Positions 1-7,557 of a stretch of 64,000 nucleotides of DNA are shown in pieces. A program made the translations under genes and the position numbers. Source of the DNA: Pirellulales bacterium (GTDB lineage: Bacteria; Planctomycetota; Planctomycetia; Pirellulales; JAEUIK01); the NCBI GenBank assembly GCA_019694435.1, contig JAIBBZ010000023.1:1-64000 (forward strand), in the 5' to 3' direction. Below the pieces are notes generated by a model. That model did no database searches. It had not been told where the DNA came from and saw only the letters and a program-made list of their open reading frames with translations. Position 1 is the stretch's first letter, and every line of letters starts with the position of its first letter.

Positions 1-1
1 T

Positions 2-226
2 CCGGGCGCCGCGCCACCGGCGAGCGCGCCACCGGTGTCGCCCGCGCCGCCTCCGCCCGTGGCCTCGGCGCCCGGGCCGCTTCCCGCGCCTCCAGCCAAC
101 CCCACGGCCACCGTCACCGGCGGCCTCCCCTCGACGCAGCCGGCCGAATTGAACCGCTGGTCGCAAGACCTGATGGGCTGGCTGGGCATCCAAGGCCGCA
201 CCGACCTGGCCCAACGCGCCCAGTAG
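2..226 (+). CDS. C-terminal end of a Pro/Ala-rich protein (5' truncated)
   Basis: This reading frame is open from the first base of the window to a TAG stop, so only the last 74 residues of a longer protein are visible. The visible part is a Pro/Ala/Ser-rich, low-complexity linker followed by a short ordered tail that ends in a predicted helix (around NRWSQDLMGWLGIQGR). An internal ATG at 35 exists, but the Pro/Ala-rich character continues unchanged upstream of it, so it is not a convincing start. The family is not recognised. Linkers like this are common in secreted or envelope proteins of Planctomycetes, but nothing visible assigns a function. It converges on the minus-strand gene that ends at 266. 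Confidence 0.5.
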   Translation, partial: PGAAPPASAPPVSPAPPPPVASAPGPLPAPPANPTATVTGGLPSTQPAELNRWSQDLMGWLGIQGRTDLAQRAQ

Positions 227-265
227 CGGAAGTAGGCGAGCGTGCCTTTGCCGGGACGCGCGCCT

Positions 266-913
266 CTAGCGTCGCGAATCGCCGGCTTCGGCCGCATAGA
301 GCTGCGGCAGAAACGCCTCGAAGTTTCCGACTTCTTCGATGTTGTGCTTGATCCACGCGTGGCCGCGCGCCTCGTCGAAGCCGTAGCGGCGGATCAAGGG
401 ATTGATCAGCCGGCCGAGCACGCCGCATACGCCGATCGTCAAGCTATTGCAGTAACGTGTGCCGTCCGGCTGCGGGGCGAACTGGTAGTCCATTTGCGCG
501 AGCGGCAACCCATGAAACCGCGGTCGATGGGCGAACCCTGCTTCGTCGAGCTTGGTGATCAAGGTCTGCGTATCGACGAGATAGTCGGGGTTCGCGCCCA
601 GCATCTCGGTGAGATGAATCACGCAGCCCACGCCGATCGAGCCATCCGGATTGCGGCGGGAATACTCGATGGCCAGGTGATCGCAAGGATGCCAAACGCG
701 ATAGCGCGGCAGCGAGCGCCCGTCGAAGATCATCTCGCCTTCCAGGTGCTTGAACCACCACACGAGCATCGCCGGTGTGACGCCGCGCAAAACTTCGTGC
801 TCGATCCAGCAATGCAATCGGCCGTCCGCCAGCACCGCCAGGCCGCTGCGAGCGCTGGACACGGGTTTGCACGTCCAGCGAATGTCGAGCGGCTCCGGGG
901 CTTGGCGCCTCAT
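266..913 (-). CDS. DAPG hydrolase (PhlG)-like protein
   Basis: A 215-residue protein resembling the 2,4-diacetylphloroglucinol hydrolase PhlG family, zinc enzymes that cleave C-C bonds in aryl ketones. What I see: a VLRGVTPAMLVWWFKH segment near residue 40, a WHPCDH motif near residue 74, and a C-terminal HNIEE motif of the HxxxE type that could supply a His/Glu metal pair. It is shorter than the roughly 290-residue PhlG, so the substrate may differ. The start at 913 is an ATG preceded by AAGGGG at a suitable spacing. It lies 13 nt downstream of the RNase D gene on the same strand, and its ribosome-binding site overlaps the end of that gene, so the two are probably co-transcribed. The family assignment is moderate; the substrate is unknown. 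Confidence 0.6.
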   Translation of the reverse strand: MRRQAPEPLDIRWTCKPVSSARSGLAVLADGRLHCWIEHEVLRGVTPAMLVWWFKHLEGEMIFDGRSLPRYRVWHPCDHLAIEYSRRNPDGSIGVGCVIHLTEMLGANPDYLVDTQTLITKLDEAGFAHRPRFHGLPLAQMDYQFAPQPDGTRYCNSLTIGVCGVLGRLINPLIRRYGFDEARGHAWIKHNIEEVGNFEAFLPQLYAAEAGDSRR

Positions 914-926
914 TGCGAGCCCCTTG

Positions 927-2111
927 TCATTGCTCGTTCAAACGCACGAACGAAAGCGGCTGCTCGGCCAGCGGGTCCTGAATGCGGATGGCCATCTTGC
1001 CGAACAGCAGTTCGTCCAATTGATGGCCCACGACCTCGGCGCGCCAGCCTTGAATGAGCGACGGCGTCGGCAGGCTGGGATCGCCTTCGAGCCGGTAAGT
1101 AATCAACTCACGGACGTCGTCGACGGTGCCCACCAGGCTCGGTGCAACCTCGGCCTGCCGGCAAATGCTCGTCAGGGCGGCGGTCAGGAATTGGCCCACC
1201 ATGACCAGTTGCTGGCTCACCTCACGCCGCGGCAAACGCGGGATCTCGCCGTCGGGCAGGGCCAGGGCCAGCTCGATCGTGCGTGCCAGGTCGCCCAGCA
1301 CCCTCTGCAGGTCGGGCCGCTCGAAGCCGCGTACGGCTCGGATCTGCTTCACGTCGGCCAGGCGGCGCTTGGCGAGTTCGACGATCAGGTCATCGCGCAG
1401 CACGGTGCGCGGCGGCCGATTGCGGCGCTGCGACTCGGCTTCGCGCCATTTCCACAGCTCGCGAACGATGGCCAGACTTCGTCCCGACAGGTTCGAGCTG
1501 CCGGCCACCTTGCGCCAGCGATCGTGATTGCGTGACGCCTCGACGTCGTTCTGCCAACGGATCATCTCGTCAGCCAGCCAGCTTGCGCGACTCAGCTTCT
1601 CCAAGCGCCGGCCGATCGTGTCGCGCAGTGCTGCCAGATAGCGCACGTCGTCGAGTGCGTACTCCAACTGCCGCTCGGTGAGGGGCCGCCGACGCCAGTC
1701 GGTCCGCGTCTCACCCTTCTGGGCCTGCTTGCCCAAGAGGCGATAGAGCAGATTGCCGTATCCGGCCGGGTACTCCAGCCCGATCAGCCCGGCGGCCAAT
1801 TGCACGTCGAACAGATCGCGCGGCCGATGGCCCGACGACTCGAGACAGAACCACAGCTCCTCGCGGCCGGCGTGGACGACCGTCTCGTGCCCGGGCGCGG
1901 CGATGACCTGCCAGAACGGTCGCAGATCGTCGATGGCCAGCGGATCGATGACCGCCAGCATTTCGCCCGCGGCCACCTGCACCAGGCACAACTGCGGACG
2001 ATAGGTGTGTTCCGAGACGAACTCGGTGTCGAAGCAGATCTGCGGCGCATGCGCCAAGCGGTCGCACAATTGCCGCAGGTGGGCATCGGTCGTAATCGTT
2101 TCGTAGCGCAA
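927..2111 (-). CDS. rnd: Ribonuclease D
   Basis: A 394-residue 3'-5' exoribonuclease of the DEDDy family, which in bacteria trims tRNA precursors and other stable RNA 3' ends in the cytoplasm. The N-terminal exonuclease domain shows the motifs FDTEF (Exo I, near residue 27), a VVHAGREE segment, FDVQLAAGL (Exo II), and LEYALDDVRYL (Exo III, with the family tyrosine/aspartate). The C-terminal half contains one or two HRDC-type helical domains, as in the roughly 375-residue E. coli protein. The start is a TTG at 2111. It matches the usual family N-terminus (a short strand followed by ITTDAHLRQLC) but has only a weak ribosome-binding site. The next gene, the PhlG-like hydrolase, follows after 13 nt. 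Confidence 0.9.
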   Translation of the reverse strand: MRYETITTDAHLRQLCDRLAHAPQICFDTEFVSEHTYRPQLCLVQVAAGEMLAVIDPLAIDDLRPFWQVIAAPGHETVVHAGREELWFCLESSGHRPRDLFDVQLAAGLIGLEYPAGYGNLLYRLLGKQAQKGETRTDWRRRPLTERQLEYALDDVRYLAALRDTIGRRLEKLSRASWLADEMIRWQNDVEASRNHDRWRKVAGSSNLSGRSLAIVRELWKWREAESQRRNRPPRTVLRDDLIVELAKRRLADVKQIRAVRGFERPDLQRVLGDLARTIELALALPDGEIPRLPRREVSQQLVMVGQFLTAALTSICRQAEVAPSLVGTVDDVRELITYRLEGDPSLPTPSLIQGWRAEVVGHQLDELLFGKMAIRIQDPLAEQPLSFVRLNEQ

Positions 2112-2229
2112 GCGTCGTTCGAGGGCACGAGTAACAGATCGGCTGGCCGGCTATCTTAGTGTTCGCCGCGAAGGCTTGCCAGGATTCGTCCGGCCGGCGC
2201 GACGGACGGCAATCGGGCCACAAGCGCGG

Positions 2230-3792
2230 TCACCACAAGAAGCGATCGGATATGAGCGACACCACGACCAGGACCGGCAACAGCACGACCAGGCTGTAGA
2301 CGAGGTAGCCGAAAAACGTCGGCATCTTCACCCCGGCCGCTTCCGCGATGCTCTTGACCATGAAATTCGGCCCGTTGCCGATATAGGTCATCGCCCCCAT
2401 GAATACCGATCCCAGACTGATGGCCGAGAGCAGCCCCATCTCCACGCCGGCCATCTTGGCGCCGTCGATCGTCAGCGACCGGGCCGTCTCGAAAAACACC
2501 AGATACGTCGGGGCGTTGTCCAGCACGCTCGACAACGTGCCCGAGGCCCAAAAGAACTTCTGCGGGCTGTCGACGCCCAATTGAGCGCCTCGCGCGTCAA
2601 GGATCTGCAGTGCCGGCTGCATACAGAGAAAGATCCCCAGGAACAGCACGGCGACCTCGACGATCGGTGCGAAGCTGAACTCGTTCCCGGCGCGCGCCTC
2701 TCGGGGCCCGAGAGCGAGGCTGGCCGCGATCAGCAGCAACATCACCACCTCGCGCAGGTACAGCCAGGGCTCCCAACTGGTGCCCGGCAGCGGCTTGCCG
2801 GGCGACAGCAACGCCGCCGCGAGCACGACGCCCACCAGGAGGCAAGCGTTCAACGCGAGCCCCTGCGCCCGGAAGGGAACCAGGACCCGCTCATCGCGGG
2901 CGATGTTCCCGAGTGTTTCGCGCGGATAGGCGAACCAGGTGTCCCACAGGTAATAGATGGCCAGCAGTGCCAGGTTCACCATCAACCATTGCGGCCAAAG
3001 GTGCCACAGCGTCCAGGTGAACTCGACCCCGCGCAGGTAGCCCAAAAACAGCGGCGGATCGCCGATCGGTAGCAGGCAGCCTCCGCAATTGCACACCACG
3101 AAAATAAAGAAGATCACGGTGTGGACGACGCGACTGCGCTCGGAGTTGGTCTGCAGCAACGGACGGATCAGCACCATGGCCGCGCCGGTGGTCCCGATAA
3201 AGCTGGCCAAGAAGCCACCCAGAGCCAGAAATCCGGTGTTGGTCAGCGGATGCGCCGGCACGTCGCCCACGACGCGGATGCCACCGGTGATGGTGAACAG
3301 CGCAAACAACACGACGATGAACGGCACGTACTCGACGAGCAGCGCGTTCTCAATCGTTGCCCAGGCCATACCCAGCGAGATGCCGCCGGCCGCCGGTTCG
3401 ACCAGCCCGGTGCGCAGGAAATGCTGCCGCACCGGGTGTTCGTGCAACAGGGCGTAATACGCCAAGGTGACCAGCCCCAGCACGGCGGCGACGTAAAACC
3501 GGTGCAGATTGTGCTCCCACCAATGCGCCAATTTGCCGGTCAGCGGCAAGATGGCGATGGCGCCCAGCAGCAGCACAAACGGCACCACCGCGTAGAGCGC
3601 GGGGGGCTCGGGCAGGCCGTGGGCCGCTTCGACGCCCGGCTCTTCATGGGCAGGCGCGGTACCCGGGAACCAGCCCCGGCCGACCGCGACAAAATACAGC
3701 AGGGCCGTAAGTAGAATCAGCGCGGTAAGCGCGACATGCCGGTCGCCACGCTGCGCGGCGCCTGTGAGGTTGATCGTTGGTTCGTGCGACAT
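2230..3792 (-). CDS. Na+/H+ antiporter, NhaD/CitMHS-like
   Basis: A 520-residue integral membrane protein with about 12-13 hydrophobic segments, belonging to the ion-transporter superfamily that includes NhaD-type sodium/proton antiporters. Diagnostic stretches are LDNAPTYLVFFE near residue 435 and the Gly-rich MTYIGNGPNFMVKSIAE near residue 480. Both resemble the discontinuous substrate-binding helices of these carriers, and an inverted-repeat counterpart (GTTGAAMVLIRPLL) lies near residue 200. It should sit in the inner membrane and exchange Na+ for H+. A TTG at 3816 would add eight residues; I prefer the ATG at 3792, whose N-terminus is more natural. No partner gene is linked. The exact ion cannot be read from sequence. 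Confidence 0.8.
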   Translation of the reverse strand: MSHEPTINLTGAAQRGDRHVALTALILLTALLYFVAVGRGWFPGTAPAHEEPGVEAAHGLPEPPALYAVVPFVLLLGAIAILPLTGKLAHWWEHNLHRFYVAAVLGLVTLAYYALLHEHPVRQHFLRTGLVEPAAGGISLGMAWATIENALLVEYVPFIVVLFALFTITGGIRVVGDVPAHPLTNTGFLALGGFLASFIGTTGAAMVLIRPLLQTNSERSRVVHTVIFFIFVVCNCGGCLLPIGDPPLFLGYLRGVEFTWTLWHLWPQWLMVNLALLAIYYLWDTWFAYPRETLGNIARDERVLVPFRAQGLALNACLLVGVVLAAALLSPGKPLPGTSWEPWLYLREVVMLLLIAASLALGPREARAGNEFSFAPIVEVAVLFLGIFLCMQPALQILDARGAQLGVDSPQKFFWASGTLSSVLDNAPTYLVFFETARSLTIDGAKMAGVEMGLLSAISLGSVFMGAMTYIGNGPNFMVKSIAEAAGVKMPTFFGYLVYSLVVLLPVLVVVSLISDRFLW

Positions 3793-3929
3793 CCAGAGCC
3801 GTACCCCACGCGTCAAATGCGGACAGTCGATTCGAGATTAGCGGTGATGCTCGAACCGCTCATTGAAGCAACTTGGCAGGACTTTGAGGAGGGCCGCCCA
3901 CGGCGGAGCAATCCGCACGCGACGCTGAC

Positions 3930-4895
3930 CTACCACTGGTCCCATCCGATCGTCTCTAGCCGAGCGAGCTCGCCATCGAGGTCGGTCCCCTCGTAGAACG
4001 AGAGCCAGCCGCGGACTTCTTGCGTGGCTCCGCTGGAGCAATCGGGAAACTTTGGATCGGCATGCAGGCAAGGGCAGGGGACGTTTCCCCACACGCGGTG
4101 GCTGGGCGTCCAAGCCGTGATCACCCAATGGTTTCCGGCCGCGTTGCGACAGACGCCGTAGGGCGCGCGAAACACTTTGTTGTCGTTGGTCTCCGCGGCA
4201 AACTCCGGCGCGCCCTTGAGCATCACGCAATTCTGCACTCGCAGGTCGTCGAGCGGAGCGTCGGTGCCGTTGGTCAACCGCAGGCGCATTTGTACGCCGT
4301 CGCGCCGCGGGCGGATCTCGGCGGCGAAGACGATTCCATTCGGCAAACGGCGCTCGATCGACAACCGCTCGGCGGTGACTTGCCACTCGAGCGGCGGCAG
4401 TTCGACGCCGGCCTTGCTCCAGATCGTCGGCACATGCGTGTGCGCGAGATACGTCAAACCCAGATTCGACCAGATGGCTTCGGGCACGTCGGCCACGACA
4501 TAGGCCGAGTCGTCCCAGGGCAAAAACACGCTGACCTTGGTTTCACGCTGCGGATCGATCGCGCCGTCGCGAAAACCAATCCGCGGATGACGCCCGCCAG
4601 GGTAGGGCAGCACGGTCAGCGGCTCGGCGGGCGTGCGCCGCGGGTGCCGGCCCGGTTGCAAATCGAAACGCGCCAGCGCGTCGGTGACTTGTGCGGGGGA
4701 CAGGCCGGTCGCCTGCGCCGCCTCGGCCGGAGTAAACCGATGCCAGGCGACCATGTTCTCAAGCCACCGGCGCAATTCCGCGTCGTTCGCCGCGGGCCGA
4801 GGCGTAACGCGATCGATATCCGGCTCGTCGGCGCCCGCGAGCGAAGCGCCGAAACACGCCAAGACCAACACGCACAGCCGAGTCAATCGTCTCAC
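3930..4895 (-). CDS. Secreted hypothetical protein
   Basis: Family not recognised. The protein has a clear signal peptide (basic n-region, hydrophobic LCVLVLACFGASL core, AGA cleavage region) and then about 300 soluble residues. The first part of the mature chain, about residues 30-80, looks helical and could be a small helix-turn-helix-like bundle (TPAEAAQATGLSPAQVTDAL). The rest is beta-rich, with six or more Trp residues, several Cys (including PCPCLH near the end) and His residues that might bind metal. The frame extends to a TTG at 4934; the GTG at 4895 is chosen because it gives a compact signal peptide. A role on exported substrates such as carbohydrates is possible but unsupported. 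It stands alone on its strand next to the antiporter gene. Confidence 0.6.
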   Translation of the reverse strand: MRRLTRLCVLVLACFGASLAGADEPDIDRVTPRPAANDAELRRWLENMVAWHRFTPAEAAQATGLSPAQVTDALARFDLQPGRHPRRTPAEPLTVLPYPGGRHPRIGFRDGAIDPQRETKVSVFLPWDDSAYVVADVPEAIWSNLGLTYLAHTHVPTIWSKAGVELPPLEWQVTAERLSIERRLPNGIVFAAEIRPRRDGVQMRLRLTNGTDAPLDDLRVQNCVMLKGAPEFAAETNDNKVFRAPYGVCRNAAGNHWVITAWTPSHRVWGNVPCPCLHADPKFPDCSSGATQEVRGWLSFYEGTDLDGELARLETIGWDQW

Positions 4896-5038
4896 GCGCC
4901 GTACCCTGCGGACCAGTTTGGATTTGCCGGACAATCGTCAGGGCCAGTGTAAGCCGTGCGGCGTTTGGCCCGCCAGTGACCCTTTGGTAGACTCCGCACG
5001 GCTATTGCTCCCCGAACCCGCCGCGAATCCCGCCCGAG

Positions 5039-5806
5039 ATGTCTCCGCGATCCTTGCGCATGGCCTACGCCCATCCGAGCCGCCTGCTGGTCAGCGTGCG
5101 CGACGAGCACGAAGCACGCCTCACGATCGAGGCCGGTGTCGGCTGGATTGACGTCAAGGAACCGCGGAACGGCTCGCTCGGTGCCGCGCCGGCAAAGATC
5201 GTCGCTCAGGTACTCGAGCTGGTGGGCAATCGAGCCGTCGTCAGCGCCGCGCGCGGAGAATTGCTCGACGGGGCTCGCTGCGCCCCGTGCGATGGCCGCC
5301 TGGCGCTGGCCAAGTTCGGGCTGGCCGGCTGCGCTCGCGTCGTCGATTGGCCGTCGCGGTTGATGCAATGCGTGTCGACCTTTTCTGCGACGACGGCCGC
5401 CGTCGCGGTGATCTATGCCGACTGGCGTTCTTGCCACGCCCCCGAGCCGGAGGCAGTGCTCGAACTTGCGCAACGCGATCGCTTTGCAGCCGTGCTGGTC
5501 GACACCTTCGACAAATCGGCCGGCGGGTTGTTTGAGCACCAGGCCGAACGGCAACTCGAGGCCTGGATCGGCGCGGCGCAACAATCGGGCCACCTCTGCG
5601 TGCTGGCCGGTTCGCTCGATCGGCAGAGCCTGCGGCGCGCCCTCGAACTCGGGCCCGACCTGGTGGCGGTCCGGGGTGCGGTGTGCGGCGAAGATCGAGC
5701 GGCAGGGATCGATCCGTGCAAGCTGGCCGCCGTCGTCGAGCAAGTGCGCAACAGCGAACGCTGTTCGCGACCCGTCGGCGAGCGGCTACTTTCCGGCCGC
5801 GCCTGA
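5039..5806 (+). CDS. mfnB: (5-formylfuran-3-yl)methyl phosphate synthase, MfnB
   Basis: A 255-residue TIM-barrel enzyme of the MfnB (formerly DUF556) family. MfnB condenses two glyceraldehyde-3-phosphate molecules to the furan precursor of methanofuran. The family signature is visible: LLVSVRDEHEA at the start, IDVKEP with Lys40, then GSLGA, LAKFGLAG with a second lysine, and VLVDTFDKSAGGL carrying the Asp/Lys pair near the active site. In bacteria this enzyme belongs to methanofuran/tetrahydromethanopterin-linked C1 oxidation, which Planctomycetes are known to encode; no other pathway gene is in this window. An alternative ATG lies at 5060. Its last 21 nt overlap the end of the convergent DUF1080 gene. 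Confidence 0.85.
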   Translation: MSPRSLRMAYAHPSRLLVSVRDEHEARLTIEAGVGWIDVKEPRNGSLGAAPAKIVAQVLELVGNRAVVSAARGELLDGARCAPCDGRLALAKFGLAGCARVVDWPSRLMQCVSTFSATTAAVAVIYADWRSCHAPEPEAVLELAQRDRFAAVLVDTFDKSAGGLFEHQAERQLEAWIGAAQQSGHLCVLAGSLDRQSLRRALELGPDLVAVRGAVCGEDRAAGIDPCKLAAVVEQVRNSERCSRPVGERLLSGRA

Positions 5807-6652
5807 GGCCGCGTTCCCGCGCGGCTGCGCCTCGTCGAGGGGGTGCAACTCGAGCCGCCGGAAAAAGATCTCCGCCCCCTCGCTTTGCAACAGAATGTGT
5901 CCCGCTTGCGGGCTTGCCGCGCGACCTTCGCAGACCTTGCGGCCGTTCACGTAATGCTCGACGCGATCGCCGCGCGCGATGAGTTCGCAGTGCGTCCACT
6001 CACCGAAAGGGCTCTCCAGGTCTCGGTCCCCGCGAAAACCGAGCCGGTCTTCCCAATCGGGGTCCCGCCCGAACCAGTTGATCCTCCCCGATTCGAAGCG
6101 TTGGACTTCACCGCCCGGCTGCCACACGGCTTCGCCATCGCGATCGCGTGCGATCTCACAAGTGACCGAGACCGGGTAGGTCTGGCCCTCGAAAGTTGCC
6201 GGCACCGCCAGCAGGTCGCCCGTACCGCCTTCGATGATCTGGTATTCGAGCGAAGCCATCCACACGCCCGTGGCGCCGTCGGGCCCGAGAGCGTGATACA
6301 TGATGCCCGAGTCGCGTGACGCCTTTTCGCGCGGCGCCCAGGTTCGCGGGCCCCAGCGATACTCGGCGACGAGACGATAGTCGCGATAGGTCGCCGCGGT
6401 GCGCACGTAGCCGTAGGCCTCGCCGGAGATGTGCAACAGGCCGTCCTGGACCGTAAACACGCCGCGCGGGTCGTCGTGGCCGCTGTCGCGCAGCCAGACC
6501 ACCAGGCCGGACAGATCGCGGCCGTTGAACAGCACCAGCGGCTGATCGACCGGAGCGATCGCGTCGGCGCCCCGGCAGGGTTCGACGGCGGCCAGGCCAA
6601 CGAGCAGGACCGCCGACCAGGTGCAGCGCCGCGAGAAAGCGGTGGAGTTCAA
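5786..6652 (-). CDS. Secreted DUF1080 (3-keto-disaccharide hydrolase-like) protein
   Basis: A 288-residue exported protein with a signal peptide (WSAVLLVGLAAVEPCRGADA) followed by a single DUF1080 domain, a concanavalin-like beta-sandwich now often labelled 3-keto-disaccharide hydrolase. Family motifs are LFNGRDLSG near residue 41, RLVAEYRWG, DSGIMYH, the Glu-rich EYQIIEGG segment and the terminal EIFFRRLEL. Planctomycetes carry many copies, thought to act on sugars or glycans in the periplasm. The start is a TTG whose last two bases overlap the TGA of the preceding gene (TTGA), so translation is probably coupled to that membrane protein. The 3' end overlaps mfnB by 21 nt. Confidence 0.8.
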   Translation of the reverse strand: MNSTAFSRRCTWSAVLLVGLAAVEPCRGADAIAPVDQPLVLFNGRDLSGLVVWLRDSGHDDPRGVFTVQDGLLHISGEAYGYVRTAATYRDYRLVAEYRWGPRTWAPREKASRDSGIMYHALGPDGATGVWMASLEYQIIEGGTGDLLAVPATFEGQTYPVSVTCEIARDRDGEAVWQPGGEVQRFESGRINWFGRDPDWEDRLGFRGDRDLESPFGEWTHCELIARGDRVEHYVNGRKVCEGRAASPQAGHILLQSEGAEIFFRRLELHPLDEAQPRGNAASGAAGK

Positions 6653-7302
6653 CGGTCACCGCCCACGCCGATGCGATTCGACATATTCTGAACCAATTGG
6701 TACTGGGCCGCGGCGAGAAACTCACGAATTTGCACTTGCTGTTCCGGCGTGGACTGTTTCAACCAGTCGTTGGCGCGGGCAAACAGCGCCAGTAACAGCT
6801 CGCCGCGCCGGCCGCCTTCGGTTTGCGATCCCTCGACGGCGCTGCGAATGGCGGGCCAGCGCAACAGCGATTGCGTTTCGCGCGCAACGAACCGCTCGCG
6901 ATGGCGTTCGTGCCGGATTTCGTGGTAGGCCGTCACTTTGTCGAGAAACCAGACGCGCATCAGCTCGAATAGGCTGTCGAGACAGCGTTGGCGCTGGCCG
7001 GTAGGCAGTTCGGCGATTCGAGCCGTCCAATCGAAATCGGTCGACATGCTCTCGTCGATCCGCGCGATCAGCCGCCGTTGCATTTCCGGCGAGGCTTTCG
7101 CCGCGTCGTTCGTGGCGAGCCAGGCGACGATCGCGCTATAGTCGCGCAAGCCCCGTTCGGGCAGGCCTTGCCGCGCGGCCAGCACGCCTGCCGCCACGCT
7201 CACGCCTGTCGAGGCAATCAGGACCAGGTAGGTCAAGGCAACTCGTACGTTGCGGATCACGCGATTTCTTGCCTGTGAGTATTCGAGATCGCCCCCGACC
7301 AT
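6649..7302 (-). CDS. Membrane-anchored hypothetical protein
   Basis: Family not recognised. The protein has 217 residues: a short basic N-terminus, one hydrophobic segment at about residues 21-43 (VALTYLVLIASTGVSVAAGV), then a soluble, helix-rich domain that should face the periplasm. The soluble part has charged and aromatic runs such as RVWFLDKVTAYHEIRHERHRERF and ends in a Gln-rich helix. The open frame extends a further 136 codons upstream, but that part runs over the 15-bp repeats of the neighbouring gene in the wrong frame and reads as noncoding, so the ATG at 7302 is used. Its stop codon is embedded in the TTGA that starts the DUF1080 gene. A GAATCGATTC dyad lies about 50 nt upstream. 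Confidence 0.6.
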   Translation of the reverse strand: MVGGDLEYSQARNRVIRNVRVALTYLVLIASTGVSVAAGVLAARQGLPERGLRDYSAIVAWLATNDAAKASPEMQRRLIARIDESMSTDFDWTARIAELPTGQRQRCLDSLFELMRVWFLDKVTAYHEIRHERHRERFVARETQSLLRWPAIRSAVEGSQTEGGRRGELLLALFARANDWLKQSTPEQQVQIREFLAAAQYQLVQNMSNRIGVGGDR

Positions 7303-7348
7303 TGCCGCCAAGCGCGGCCCTCGCAGAGAACACTTTCTTGCTCGGCGA

Positions 7349-7358
7349 ATCGATTCTC
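7349..7358. promoter_or_regulatory. GAATCGATTC dyad, copy 1
   Basis: A perfect 10-nt palindrome inside a 20-nt segment (7339-7358) that recurs with one mismatch at 7521-7540. This copy is about 46 nt upstream of the minus-strand gene starting at 7302. It is a candidate operator; no regulator is identified. Confidence 0.35.
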
Positions 7359-7530
7359 TCTGCCCGTATTGTAAGTCCGCCGCGGCGACGGTCGAGCACG
7401 CACGATAGCATGCTCGGATAGCGCACAACTGCGGTTTCCTCTTGACGGACCCGGAATACGGGGCCACGCTGTTAGCTAGGCATTTGCCGCACCCTGGACG
7501 TGCGCGCACGCGCGAGTGCCTGCTTGGCGA

Positions 7531-7540
7531 ATCGATTCTC
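7531..7540. promoter_or_regulatory. GAATCGATTC dyad, copy 2
   Basis: The second copy of the dyad, within 7521-7540. It lies 17 nt before the ATG at 7558 of the plus-strand gene, where a bound protein could block translation initiation or early transcription. The two copies flank the divergent intergenic region from both sides. Confidence 0.35.
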
Positions 7541-7557
7541 ATGCGGGAGTGCCACGG

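Noticed and set aside
7442-7470. TTGACG as a minus-35 element of the gene at 7558
   Set aside because: No acceptable minus-10 at 16-18 bp; left unassigned.
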